A DNA stretch of 37,289 nt, taken from Alphaproteobacteria bacterium (lineage in GTDB: Bacteria; Pseudomonadota; Alphaproteobacteria; Caulobacterales; Aquidulcibacteraceae). Where the stretch lies: NCBI GenBank assembly GCA_018969015.1, contig JAGWZE010000034.1, positions 1-37,289 on the forward strand, read 5' to 3'. The notes beneath the pieces were generated by a model, which was not told the origin of the DNA, did not search any database, and was given only the letters and a program-made list of their open reading frames with translations. Both the position numbers and the translations under genes were made by a program. How positions within the stretch are numbered: position 1 is the stretch's first letter; each line of letters opens with the position of its first letter. Below are positions 14,658 through 24,566 of this stretch, in pieces.

Positions 14658-16808
14658 ATGACCGTCCGCGGACCCGCTCGCGCCGCTTTCCTGGCGCTCG
14701 CCGGCGCCCTAGCGCTCGCCGCCTGCCAACCCGCCGCCAAGGCGCCCAAACCTGGGAACGTCACCGCCGAGCGTCTTACCGCCGCCGAGCCCGGGCAGTG
14801 GATGAGCTACGGCCGCACCTATGACGAGCAGCGCTTCAGCCCGCTCGACAAGATCACCCCGGCGAACGTCGGCCAGCTCGGCCTCGCCTGGCACGCCGAT
14901 TTCGACACCGATCGCGGCCAGCAGGCCACGCCGATCGTCGTCGACGGCACGCTCTACACCACGACCGCCTGGAGCAAGGTGTTCGCGTTCGACGCCAAGA
15001 CCGGCGCGCCGAAATGGACCTACGATCCCAAGGTCGACGGGAACACCGGCTTCAAGGCCTGCTGCGACGTCGTCAATCGCGGCGTGGCGGTGTGGAACGG
15101 CAAGGTGTTCGTCGGCGCACTCGACGGCCGCCTGATCGCGCTCGACGCCGCGACCGGCAAGGAAGTCTGGTCGAAGGTCACCGTCGACCAGTCGAAGCCC
15201 TACACGATCACGGGCGCGCCGCGCGTCATCAAGGGCCGCGTGATCATCGGCAATGGCGGCGCCGAGTACGGCGTGCGCGGCTATGTGAGCGCCTACGACG
15301 CCGAGACGGGCGATCTCGTGTGGCGTTTCTACACGACGCCGAATCCGGACGGACAGCCCGACAACGCCGCGTCCGACAAGATCTTCGCCGAGAAGGCCGG
15401 CGCAACGTGGTTCGACGGCGCGTGGAAGAAGTCCGGCGGCGGCGGCACCGTGTGGGACGCGATGGCCTACGACCCCGCGCTCAACACGCTCTATGTCGGC
15501 GTCGGCAACGGCTCGCCCTGGAACCACCGCGTCCGCTCGGGCGGGAAGGGCGACAACCTCTTCCTGTCGTCGATCCTCGCGCTCGATCCCGACACCGGCG
15601 CCTACAAGTGGCACTACCAGACCACGCCCGGCGAAACCTGGGACTACACCGCCACGCAGCACATCATGCTCGCCGATCTCACGATCGACGGTCAGCCCCG
15701 CAAGGTGCTGATGCAGGCGCCGAAGAACGGCTTCTTCTACGTGATCGATCGCACGGACGGGAAACTCATCTCGGCCAAGCCCTACATCCCGATCAGCTGG
15801 GCCAAGGGCGTCGACATGGCGACGGGCCGCCCGATCGAAGTGCCGGAAGCGCGCTTCGCCAAGAAGCCGGCGCTCGTGATGCCCGCGCCCTTCGGAGGCC
15901 ACAACTGGCACCCGATGGCGTTCAACGCCAAGGAAGGCCTCGTCTACATTCCGGCGATGGCGATCCCTTCCGCGTACGGAAACGTCGCCAAGTTCGGCTA
16001 TCGCGACGGGACGTGGAACACGGGCACCGATTTCCTGCTCGCCGCGCTGCCGAACGACGAGGCGCAGCGCAACGCCATGAAGTCGATGCTGAAGGGCATG
16101 CTGATCGCCTGGGATCCGGTGAAGCAGGAAGCGCGCTGGACCGTGGAGCATCCGTACTTCTGGAACGCCGGCATCCTGTCGACGGCCGGCGGGCTCGTCT
16201 TCCAGGGCGCGGCCGAAGGCAAGTTCCGCGCGTATGACGCCGCCACCGGCAAGGAGCTCTGGAGCACCGAGACCACGAACGGCGTCATCGCGCCGCCCTC
16301 GACCTACGAGATCGACGGCGAGCAATACATCGCGCTGATGGTCGGCTATGGCGGCGCAGCGCCGCTCGCGGCTGCGGCGTTCCTGCCGGATCGTCCGCGT
16401 CTGCCGGGTCGTCTGCTCGTCTTCAAGCTCGGCGGCAAGGCGACGGCGCCGGCCTACGACATCCCGCCGAAGCAGCCGATCGACCTGGCGGGCGTGACGT
16501 CGAAAGGCGATGCGAAAGCGGGCTTCGCGGCCTACATGGACAACTGCCAAGTCTGCCACGGCGCCAACGCCAGCGGCGCCTATCTGCCGGACCTGCGGCG
16601 CTCGGCGATCGTGAAGGACGAGGCGTCCTTCAAGTCCGTCGTCCTCGAAGGCTCGCTCGCGCAGAACGGCATGGTGAGCTTCGCGAAGTACCTCTCGCCC
16701 AAACAGGTCGAAGACGTGCGCGCCTATCTCCTCACCGAAGCCAAGCGCCAGCAGGCCCTCGACCAGGCCGCCGCCGCCACACCCGGCGCCGCCAAAGCCG
16801 GCCGCTGA
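14658..16808 (+). CDS. Lipoprotein PQQ-dependent quinohaemoprotein dehydrogenase
   Basis: A 716-residue periplasmic alcohol-type dehydrogenase: an eight-bladed PQQ propeller fused to a C-terminal cytochrome c domain. The signal peptide ends in LALAACQPAAK, a good lipobox, so the mature protein is probably lipid-anchored. Visible features are the adjacent Cys pair C135-C136 of PQQ enzymes, the catalytic Asp D329 in GETWDYTATQ, several propeller repeats (for example ALDAATGKEVW), and one haem c site C630-Q-V-C-H634. Two ATGs compete (14655 and 14658); GGAGGA at 14647-14652 is 2 nt from the first and 5 nt from the second, so the second is preferred. Electrons would pass from PQQ to haem c. No pqq synthesis genes or partner subunits are in the window. 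Substrate unknown. Confidence 0.9.
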   Translation: MTVRGPARAAFLALAGALALAACQPAAKAPKPGNVTAERLTAAEPGQWMSYGRTYDEQRFSPLDKITPANVGQLGLAWHADFDTDRGQQATPIVVDGTLYTTTAWSKVFAFDAKTGAPKWTYDPKVDGNTGFKACCDVVNRGVAVWNGKVFVGALDGRLIALDAATGKEVWSKVTVDQSKPYTITGAPRVIKGRVIIGNGGAEYGVRGYVSAYDAETGDLVWRFYTTPNPDGQPDNAASDKIFAEKAGATWFDGAWKKSGGGGTVWDAMAYDPALNTLYVGVGNGSPWNHRVRSGGKGDNLFLSSILALDPDTGAYKWHYQTTPGETWDYTATQHIMLADLTIDGQPRKVLMQAPKNGFFYVIDRTDGKLISAKPYIPISWAKGVDMATGRPIEVPEARFAKKPALVMPAPFGGHNWHPMAFNAKEGLVYIPAMAIPSAYGNVAKFGYRDGTWNTGTDFLLAALPNDEAQRNAMKSMLKGMLIAWDPVKQEARWTVEHPYFWNAGILSTAGGLVFQGAAEGKFRAYDAATGKELWSTETTNGVIAPPSTYEIDGEQYIALMVGYGGAAPLAAAAFLPDRPRLPGRLLVFKLGGKATAPAYDIPPKQPIDLAGVTSKGDAKAGFAAYMDNCQVCHGANASGAYLPDLRRSAIVKDEASFKSVVLEGSLAQNGMVSFAKYLSPKQVEDVRAYLLTEAKRQQALDQAAAATPGAAKAGR

Positions 16809-16819
16809 CGTCCGCTCCC

Positions 16820-16862
16820 GTCATTCCGGGGCGCGCGAAACACGCGAACCCGGAACCCAGGG
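16820..16862 (+). repeat. Palindromic intergenic repeat, family A copy 1
   Basis: Starts GTCATTCCGGGGCGCGC and ends CGAACCCGGAACCCAGG. The outer arms TTCCGGG and CCCGGAA pair, with an inner CGCG/CGCG pair. It is the same family as the two copies at 24667-24708 and 24731-24772; the conserved flanks surround a copy-specific inner palindrome. Confidence 0.75.
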
Positions 16863-16874
16863 GACCGGCTCTCC

Positions 16875-16914
16875 GTCATCCCCGCCTCGCACGTTGTGCG
16901 AGGCGGGGATCCAG
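16875..16914 (+). repeat. Palindromic intergenic repeat, family B copy 1
   Basis: A 40-nt unit GTCATCCCCGCC...GGGGATCCAG containing a perfect 15-bp inverted repeat, ATCCCCGCCTCGCAC at 16878-16892 and its complement at 16896-16910, with the 3-nt loop GTT. It matches copy 2 at 36 of 40 positions. Confidence 0.8.
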
Positions 16915-17011
16915 AATCCGCAGCGTCTCCAGCGCGTAGAGGACCGACCACCCAAATCCCTCCCCCAGCGGGCCAGGGTTGGGAAGGGGAGACGCACCCA
17001 CCCACCTCGTC

Positions 17012-17051
17012 GTCATCCTCGCCTCGCACCCCGTGCGAGGCGGGGATCCAG
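17012..17051 (+). repeat. Palindromic intergenic repeat, family B copy 2
   Basis: Same 40-nt length and same ends as copy 1 (16875-16914). Differences are one base in the left arm (T for C at 17019) and the whole 3-nt loop (CCC for GTT). Confidence 0.8.
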
Positions 17052-17070
17052 AGACCGCCGCGCCAAACGC

Positions 17071-17108
17071 CTGGATCCCCGCCGCGCCTGCGGCGCGTCG
17101 AGGATGAC
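17071..17108 (-). repeat. Palindromic intergenic repeat, family B copy 3 (inverted)
   Basis: Reads CTGGATCCCCGCC at 17071-17083 and ends CGAGGATGAC at 17099-17108, the reverse complements of the two ends of copy 2. The middle differs (GCGCCTGCGGCGC), itself palindromic. Copies 2 and 3 face each other 19 nt apart and could fold into one long hairpin. Confidence 0.7.
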
Positions 17109-17457
17109 GCCGTCGAGGTGTGGGATAGCCAAAAACTAATCCGCCCCCGGACGATCGCGTGCGATTCTCCTCCCGTCGCTGCGACAGGGCGGTCTAGAAC
17201 GTCGAGAACGCGCAGCGGATCGGTGAACGGGCCGGGAGAGGGTGACGCCTCGAACGGTTGCGGTCAGGACCCGGGAAAACCTGCCTCGAGAGCAGGGTCG
17301 CCCCCGTGTGGGTGTGCGCGCCTATCTCAAGCCGGGTGAGGGCGAGCTCCGGCCTCGGGTCTCAAGGAGGAACGCGAACGTCGGGAAAAGCGCCGAAAAT
17401 GTAGGCGACGATCCCGATCAATAGCCCCTCGCCGGGTTGACCAAACCGGCGCGCCGA

Positions 17458-17552
17458 ACGCGGCGGAGAGGCCGAAAGCCACTCCTCCCCAAAGCCTGCA
17501 AACCAGGGTCGGCCGACCCAGGCTCACGCCTCTCCGCCGCGTCCCTTTTTTT
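17458..17552 (+). terminator. Large terminator-like stem-loop with nested hairpin
   Basis: A perfect 15-bp stem ACGCGGCGGAGAGGC (17458-17472) and its complement (17528-17542) is followed by CCC and seven T (17546-17552). The 55-nt enclosed region holds a second hairpin: AGCCTG (17493-17498) with CAGGCT (17519-17524), around the palindrome GGGTCGGCCGACCC (17506-17519). Function is terminator-like by form. It lies about 100 nt before the TonB receptor start, so it may be a leader attenuator or the end of an unrecognised transcript. Confidence 0.6.
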
Positions 17553-17654
17553 CTCTCTGAACCCGCAGGCGCAGCCGCGCCGTGCGGCCAAATGTGTGTG
17601 GCCCATCCGTGCGGCCGATCGCGTGCGGATGTGCGCGCGCGCAAATCCGTCTAT

Positions 17655-19670
17655 ATGCGCCGCATGCGCGCTCTCGCCCTCTGCCTTGCCGCCGTGTCGC
17701 TCGCCGCGTCGGCCTTCGCTTCGGACGACATCGTCGTCACCGCCGAGCGCCGCGCCATCGCGGCCTCACGCGTGCCGAGCAACGCCGCCGCGCTCTCCGC
17801 CGCCGATCTCGAGGCCATCGGCGCGCAGGCCGGCAGCGAAGCGCTCAACCGCTTCCCGGGCGTCGCCATCCATCGCGGCTCGGGCATGGAGAGCCTGCCG
17901 GCCATCCGCTCGCCCGTGCTGACGGGCGGGCAGGGCGCCGGCTCCTTCCTCATTCTCGAAGACGGCGTGCCGATCCGCGCGCCCGGCTTCGCCAACATCA
18001 ACCAGCTCTTCGAGACCTCGCTGGATTTCGCCGGGCGCGTCGAGGTCACGCGCGGGCCCGGGTCGGCGCTCTACGGCGCCAACGCCGTGCACGGGCTCGT
18101 GAACGTGCTCACGCCGAAAGCGGGCGACGGCGACCGGATCGAAGTCGAGCTGGGCCAATGGGGCCGCCGACGCGTCACCGGGCGCGCCGACCACGGCCCC
18201 TTCATCGCCGCGCTCGACGCCCGCAAGGAGGAAGGCTGGCGCGACCAGGCGGGCCTCGAAGAGCAGCACGCGCTTGTCGGCTTCGATCTCGAGCGCGCGT
18301 CCTGGACGCTCGCGGGCCGCATCGCCGCCGTCAATCTCGCCCAGGAAACCGCCGGTTTCGTCGAGGGGACGAACGCCTACCGCGACCGCGCGCGCGCCCG
18401 CGCCAACGCCAATCCGGAAGCCTATCGCGACTCGCGCGCGCTGCGCGCGCACCTCACCGCCAATCGCTATCTCGGAGAAGGATGGCGTCTGCAGGTCACG
18501 CCGTTTGCCCGCACGATCGACACCGATCTTCTGCTGCACTTCCTGCCGTCGCGCGCGCTTGAGGAAACCGCGCAGCGCGGCGGCGGCGTTCAGACGGCGC
18601 TCTACTACGATCCGAACCCGGACGTTTCGCTCGCCTTCGGCGTCGACGCCGACCGCACCCGCGCGACGCTGCGCGAAACCCAGTCGCGCGCAACCCAGCC
18701 CGCCGGCTATGTCCGCGGCCTGCACTACGATTACGCCGTCGAGGCCGAAGTTCTCGCACTCTACGCCCAGGCGAACTGGGCCTTCACGCCCGGCTGGCGC
18801 CTCGTGGCCGGGGCCCGCGGCGAGCGCACCACGTACGATTACGACAACCGCGCGCCAACGGGCGATGTCGGCCGGTTCCGGCGCGTCGCCGATCGCCGCG
18901 ACCGCTTCGAAACAGTGACGCCGAAGCTCGGCCTGATCCGCGAGTTCGGCGACTGGGAAGAAGGCGGACAGCGCGGGTCGGCGTGGCTGAACTTCGCGCG
19001 CGGCGCCCGCGCGCCGCAAGCCGCCGATCTCTATTCGCTGCAAACGCTCCAGCAGCCCGGCGACCAGAAGGCCGAGACGATCGACAGCGTCGAACTCGGT
19101 TCGCGCTTCCTGCTGGGCGGCGCCCGCATCGAGGCCGCGGTCTATGCGATGGAGAAGGACAACGCGGCCTTCCGCAACGCCGACGGCTTCACCGTGCCGT
19201 TCGCGAAGGCGCGCCACCGCGGCGTCGAGCTTTCGGCGGAGGCGCCGCTCACCACGCAGCTATCGCTGTCCGGCTGGGTCTCGTACGCACGCCACACCTA
19301 CGCCTTTTCCGATCCGTCCACGCGCGCCGGCGAAAGCATCCGCAGCGGCGACGACGTCGACACCGCGCCGCGCTGGACGTCGAACATCCGTGCGACGTGG
19401 CGCCCGACGATGACGACGTCCACCGAACTCGAGTGGGTCCACATGGGCCGGTACTTCACGAACGCCGCCAACACGCGCGTCTACCCGGGACATGACGTCC
19501 TCAATCTGCGTGCGCGCCTGGCGCTGTCGCCGCGGGTGGACCTCGCCGCGGCCGTGCGCAACGTGACCGACAAAGCCTATGCCGAACGCGCCGATTTCGC
19601 TTTCGGCGCCGATCGGTACTTCCCGGCAGAGCCGCGCACGTTCAGCGTCAGCCTCGCGCTGAAGCGTTGA
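17655..19670 (+). CDS. TonB-dependent outer-membrane receptor
   Basis: A 671-residue receptor for TonB-driven uptake of an unidentified ligand. It has a signal peptide (residues 1-22, ending SAFAS), a TonB-box-like stretch DDIVVTAERR just after it, a plug domain (GSEALNRFPGVAIHRG, then VEVTRGPGSALYGANAVHGLVNV), and a 22-strand barrel ending in the typical terminal Phe-containing strand RTFSVSLALKR. The C-terminal NVTDKAYAERADF is the usual receptor motif. The ATG at 17655 starts the signal peptide; no strong ribosome site precedes it. The upstream region holds a terminator-like structure that could control it. It converges on nhaA with a 10-nt gap. No ligand-specific neighbours (haem, siderophore, cobalamin) are present. 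Confidence 0.9.
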   Translation: MRRMRALALCLAAVSLAASAFASDDIVVTAERRAIAASRVPSNAAALSAADLEAIGAQAGSEALNRFPGVAIHRGSGMESLPAIRSPVLTGGQGAGSFLILEDGVPIRAPGFANINQLFETSLDFAGRVEVTRGPGSALYGANAVHGLVNVLTPKAGDGDRIEVELGQWGRRRVTGRADHGPFIAALDARKEEGWRDQAGLEEQHALVGFDLERASWTLAGRIAAVNLAQETAGFVEGTNAYRDRARARANANPEAYRDSRALRAHLTANRYLGEGWRLQVTPFARTIDTDLLLHFLPSRALEETAQRGGGVQTALYYDPNPDVSLAFGVDADRTRATLRETQSRATQPAGYVRGLHYDYAVEAEVLALYAQANWAFTPGWRLVAGARGERTTYDYDNRAPTGDVGRFRRVADRRDRFETVTPKLGLIREFGDWEEGGQRGSAWLNFARGARAPQAADLYSLQTLQQPGDQKAETIDSVELGSRFLLGGARIEAAVYAMEKDNAAFRNADGFTVPFAKARHRGVELSAEAPLTTQLSLSGWVSYARHTYAFSDPSTRAGESIRSGDDVDTAPRWTSNIRATWRPTMTTSTELEWVHMGRYFTNAANTRVYPGHDVLNLRARLALSPRVDLAAAVRNVTDKAYAERADFAFGADRYFPAEPRTFSVSLALKR

Positions 19671-19680
19671 GGGATCGCGC

Positions 19681-20937
19681 CTAGCGCGGCTCGATCACGC
19701 CGCCGCGCTCCGCGGCGTCCTCGACTTCCGCAAACTCCGAGGATGTCTGCGGGCCGGGCGGGCCCCGCGTCGCCAGGGCGAGCACGGCGAGCCCGCCGAT
19801 CGCCGACAGCGCCGATCCGCCAAGCACGCCGAAGCGCACGGGCGCGGCGAGCGCGGGATCGGCGAAGGCCAGCGCGCCGACGAACAGGCTCATGGTGAAG
19901 CCGATCCCGGCGATCATCGTCACGCCCAGCATCTGCAGGAACGGTCCGGGCATCGCGCGCTTCAGAAGTGCAGCGCCCGCATAGGTCAAAGCGAGGATGC
20001 CGAGCGGCTTTCCGAGCGCGAGCCCCGCCGCGATGCCGACGGACACCGGATGCGTCAGCTCCGCAATCCCGACACCGACCAGCGACACGCCGCCGACCAC
20101 CAGCGCGAACAGCGGCATGATCCCGAGCTGCACCCACGGCTTCAGCGCGTGCTCGGCCGCGATTAGCGGCGAGCGGCCGTCCGGGCGTCGCATCGGGATT
20201 GCGATGGCGGTGAGCACGCCTGCGAGCGTCGGCGAGACGCCCGTCTTGGTCATCGCGGCCCACAGCGCGAGCCCAAGCACCCAGTACGGCGCAAGCCGAC
20301 GCACGCCCAGCCAGTTCATCGACATCAGCGCTAGGAAGATCGCGCCCGATACCGCCAGCGGAAGAACGGCGACGTCGGACGAATAGAAGATCGCGATGAC
20401 GAGAATGGCGCCGAGATCATCGGCGATCGCGAGCGCGAGCAGGAACAACCGCAATCCGGGCGGCGTGCGCGGCCCGAGCAGCGAGATCACGCCGACGGCG
20501 AAGGCGATGTCGGTCGCGGTCGGGATGGCCCAGCCATGGGCGTAGGCGGGCGAGGCGTCCGGATGCAAGGCGCCCGTGACGGCGAGATAGATCAGCGCCG
20601 GCGCGGCCATGCCGCCGATCGCGCCGAGCGCCGGCAGCGCCGCCTCGCGCGGATTGCGGAACGGACCTTCGACGCACTCGCGCTTCAGCTCGAGCCCGAC
20701 GAACAGGAAGAACACCGCCATCAGCGCGTCCTTCACGAATTTCGCGCCGGTGGTCTCGTAGAGCGTGACGCCGCCGATCGTCAGATCGAGGTGCTGCTTC
20801 AGCACGGCGCCGAACGCGGCTGCGGTCGGGCCGTTCTGCAGCACGAAGGACAGCACGGTCGCGCCCAGCAGCAGCCAGCCGGGCGTCGCGTCTTTGGCCC
20901 ACCAGGGCGTACGGGTCGAGGACGTGGCCATGCCCAT
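19681..20937 (-). CDS. nhaA: Na+/H+ antiporter NhaA
   Basis: A 418-residue inner-membrane antiporter that exports Na+ (or Li+) in exchange for protons, important for sodium and alkaline pH tolerance. About 12 membrane segments are visible. The key ion-binding pair D173-D174 occurs in ALAIADDLGAILVIA, equivalent to the Asp163/Asp164 pair of E. coli NhaA. The segments FLFVGLELKRE and HGWAIPTATDIAFAVGV are family signatures. Two starts fit (20937 MGMATSS or 20931); an AAGG sequence favours either. The frame stays open upstream into the end of the Hsp20 gene and that part is rejected. It lies 52 nt after hsp20 on the same strand and may share its transcript. Confidence 0.93.
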   Translation of the reverse strand: MGMATSSTRTPWWAKDATPGWLLLGATVLSFVLQNGPTAAAFGAVLKQHLDLTIGGVTLYETTGAKFVKDALMAVFFLFVGLELKRECVEGPFRNPREAALPALGAIGGMAAPALIYLAVTGALHPDASPAYAHGWAIPTATDIAFAVGVISLLGPRTPPGLRLFLLALAIADDLGAILVIAIFYSSDVAVLPLAVSGAIFLALMSMNWLGVRRLAPYWVLGLALWAAMTKTGVSPTLAGVLTAIAIPMRRPDGRSPLIAAEHALKPWVQLGIMPLFALVVGGVSLVGVGIAELTHPVSVGIAAGLALGKPLGILALTYAGAALLKRAMPGPFLQMLGVTMIAGIGFTMSLFVGALAFADPALAAPVRFGVLGGSALSAIGGLAVLALATRGPPGPQTSSEFAEVEDAAERGGVIEPR

Positions 20938-20989
20938 CGCCTTGCGGGACAAGCCGGGCCCGTTCAACCGAAATCGGATCGTGGCGCGA

Positions 20990-21541
20990 TCAAATCGCCG
21001 GATCGACAGGGCCTTGTGGCCCGCCCGAGGAGCGCTGCGCATCGTTCCTGGAAGCGCCGTTCGGTGCGTCCGCGCCACCGCTTATCGGGATGCGAACGCT
21101 GCGCGCCGAGGGCTCGCGCGTTTTCTGCACGACGATGTGCAAAACGCCGTGCGCGAGCTGCGCCGACACCGCCTGCGGGTCAGGCGCGAACGGCAGCGTG
21201 ATCGTCCGTGTGACGCCCGCGCTCGCGCGCTCGCGCACGTGCCAGTTCCGCTCGTGGTCGTCGCGCGCCACGTCCCGCACCGCGCGGATCGTGAGCAGAT
21301 CTCCGCGCAGGCTGACGTCGAGGCCGCGGTCGTCGACGCCGGGGGCCTCGATGTCGATCTCCAGCGCGTCCTCGGTCTCGCTCATGTCGACCCGTGCGAG
21401 CGCCATCCGGGCGCCGCCGGGCGTTTCGGGCGGGGCGGCGAAGCGGCTGAACTCCTCGGCCATGCGCGTGAGCTCCTGGCGCATGACGGACAGCGGATCG
21501 CCGAAGCGTCCGCGGGGAGAGAAAGGGCCATAGCGGCTCAT
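20990..21541 (-). CDS. Small heat shock protein (Hsp20/alpha-crystallin family)
   Basis: A 183-residue ATP-independent holdase chaperone. Residues about 47-150 form the alpha-crystallin domain (VDMSETEDALEIDIEAPGVD, then NWHVRERASAGVTRTITLPF and the conserved GVLHIVVQK). A C-terminal extension carries VRIPIS, matching the I-x-I/V oligomerisation motif, and then a long flexible hydrophilic tail. GGAGG upstream (minus strand, about 8 nt before the ATG at 21541) supports the start. It sits 46 nt after the M24 gene and downstream of groESL on the same strand, consistent with a heat-shock cluster. Confidence 0.92.
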   Translation of the reverse strand: MSRYGPFSPRGRFGDPLSVMRQELTRMAEEFSRFAAPPETPGGARMALARVDMSETEDALEIDIEAPGVDDRGLDVSLRGDLLTIRAVRDVARDDHERNWHVRERASAGVTRTITLPFAPDPQAVSAQLAHGVLHIVVQKTREPSARSVRIPISGGADAPNGASRNDAQRSSGGPQGPVDPAI

Positions 21542-21587
21542 GGGTGCGCCTCCTGATCCGGGAGGAACGCGAACGGGCGCGCGCGGT

Positions 21588-22277
21588 TCAGGGCCGCAGC
21601 AGGCGTTCGTAAAATCCGCCGAAGCTGCGATCGGGCGCGAGGAGGTGCGTCTCCACGATCCAGAAGCGCGTGCGCCCCAGATGATCGGGATCGCTCAGGC
21701 GCGTGGGATTATCCGGCCAGATGCGCGTGTGCGCGCGCTCGCCGGGCCAGGTGAGGTGGGAGAACTCGCCGATCGTGTGGCCGGCGATCTTGCCGCCGAA
21801 CACGAAGCCGCGCGCCGCCGCGGCCTCGTGCGCGAATTCGTACAACTCCGCGCCGGTGATGTCGGGGTGCGCGCGGGCGTGGGCGCAAATCGCCGCGAAC
21901 ACCTCGGGCAGTGCAGAGACCAGCGCGCGACGGGCAGGATCGTCCCCCACGACATAGGTGGCGCCGACATCGGCTTCCCATTCGCCGAACACCGGGCCGA
22001 GATCGAGATAGACGGTGTCGTTCGGCGCGATCACGCGATCGGGCGGGTCGTCGGAGAACAGGCAGACGGAATTCGGCCCGGCGCGCACGAGGCGTTTGTG
22101 CCAGTTGCGCGTCACGCCGAAATCGCGCGCCGCAATCGCGGCGATGTCGGCTTCGACCGCGCTTTCGAGACGTCCCGGCGCGACGATCGCGGCGGTTTCG
22201 ATCTCGTGCAGAAGGTTGAGCGCGCACGCTTCGGCGGCGATCAGGTGGGCGAGGCGCTGGGCGTCGGAAACGGTCAC
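21588..22277 (-). CDS. M24 family metallopeptidase-fold protein
   Basis: A protein of about 229 residues with the pita-bread fold of methionine aminopeptidase, Xaa-Pro peptidase and creatinase. Expected metal ligands are visible: Asp in VYLDLGPVF and EWEADVGATY, His in AGHTIGEFSHL and Glu in IVETHLL; activity as a peptidase is thus likely but the substrate is unknown. The N-terminal creatinase domain is absent. The start is uncertain: GTG at 22277 is chosen because the frame upstream only offers TTG at 22319, which would abut the terminator of groESL; no good ribosome site is seen for either. It lies between groEL and hsp20 and may be expressed by terminator read-through or its own promoter. 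Confidence 0.8.
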   Translation of the reverse strand: MTVSDAQRLAHLIAAEACALNLLHEIETAAIVAPGRLESAVEADIAAIAARDFGVTRNWHKRLVRAGPNSVCLFSDDPPDRVIAPNDTVYLDLGPVFGEWEADVGATYVVGDDPARRALVSALPEVFAAICAHARAHPDITGAELYEFAHEAAAARGFVFGGKIAGHTIGEFSHLTWPGERAHTRIWPDNPTRLSDPDHLGRTRFWIVETHLLAPDRSFGGFYERLLRP

Positions 22278-22321
22278 GCCGGGATCATACGCGCCGCGCG
22301 CCGCCGTCCAAGCCTGCAACG

Positions 22322-22350
22322 AAAAAGGGCGGAGCTTTCGCTCCGCCCTT
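22322..22350 (-). terminator. Intrinsic terminator of groESL
   Basis: A perfect 11-bp stem, AAGGGCGGAGC (22325-22335) with GCTCCGCCCTT (22340-22350), with a 4-nt loop that reads GAAA on the minus strand, followed on that strand by a T tract (22326-22322). It lies about 110 nt past the groEL stop. Confidence 0.88.
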
Positions 22351-22371
22351 CATTCAGTGCGATGGGATCGA

Positions 22372-24116
<1,745 letters not shown>

Positions 24117-24166
24117 CTACCTCTTCTCGATTGGAATTGTTCAGGAACGGAAGGCGAGGCGCCGTG

Positions 24167-24484
24167 TCAGGCGGCCTTCTTGCCCTTCGTCGTCGTCTCG
24201 ATGACGCCCATCACGTCGGATTCCTTCATGATGAGCAGGTCGTCGCCGTCGATCTTCACTTCCGTGCCCGACCACTTGCCGAACAGGATGCGGTCGCCGA
24301 CCTTCAGGTCCATCGCGATGCGCTCGCCGTCTTCGTCGCGGGCGCCCGGGCCCACGGCGATGACTTCGCCTTCCTGCGGCTTCTCTTGGGCCGTGTCGGG
24401 GATGATGATCCCGCCCTTCGTCTTTTCTTCTTCCTTCACGCGCTTCACGAGCACGCGGTCACCCAGAGGACGAAAGTTCGCCAC
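24167..24484 (-). CDS. groS: Co-chaperonin GroES (10 kDa)
   Basis: A 105-residue co-chaperonin that caps the GroEL ring. Known motifs are the N-terminal [13 protein letters not shown], the mobile loop [15 protein letters not shown], and the C-terminal [12 protein letters not shown]. The start is taken as GTG at 24484: AAGGAG lies 6 nt upstream on the minus strand, and this gives the standard N-terminus (V/M)ANFRPLGD. A longer reading from TTG at 24502 would place the ribosome site inside the gene. The C-terminus carries an extra basic tail (TTKGKKAA). It is the first gene of the groESL operon. Confidence 0.97.
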   Translation of the reverse strand: MANFRPLGDRVLVKRVKEEEKTKGGIIIPDTAQEKPQEGEVIAVGPGARDEDGERIAMDLKVGDRILFGKWSGTEVKIDGDDLLIMKESDVMGVIETTTKGKKAA

Positions 24485-24532
24485 GTCTGACTCCTTGGTC
24501 AAAAGTCGGTTCAGAATTTGATGCGGCCGCCA

Positions 24533-24559
24533 TTAGCACTCGACGCGCCCGGCTGCCAG
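24533..24559. promoter_or_regulatory. CIRCE-like operator (HrcA site) with one degenerate arm
   Basis: TTAGCACTC (24533-24541), a 9-nt spacer, then GGCTGCCAG (24551-24559). The consensus is TTAGCACTC-N9-GAGTGCTAA: the left arm is perfect, while the right arm matches at only five of nine positions. It lies about 50 nt upstream of groES, right at the start point expected for the promoter at 24567-24595, as is usual for HrcA repression. hrcA is not in the window. Confidence 0.7.
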
Positions 24560-24566
24560 CGCCGTC

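Larger units (their letters stand above)
16809..17654. other. Repeat-rich intergenic region before the TonB receptor gene
   Basis: About 850 nt without a credible gene. From left to right: one copy of palindromic repeat family A (16820-16862), two direct copies and one inverted copy of family B (16875-17108), an unassigned stretch 17110-17457 with several potential hairpins and no clear promoter, a very strong terminator-like structure (17458-17552), and a 100-nt leader of the receptor gene. Open frames here are short and lack coding character. Confidence 0.6.

Noticed and set aside
17230-17490. Cobalamin riboswitch before the TonB receptor gene
   Set aside because: GTCAGGA (17264-17270), ACCTGCC (17280-17286) and GCCACT (17478-17483) occur, but the B12 box lies on the wrong side of the 3' element, and the conserved 5' core is missing.
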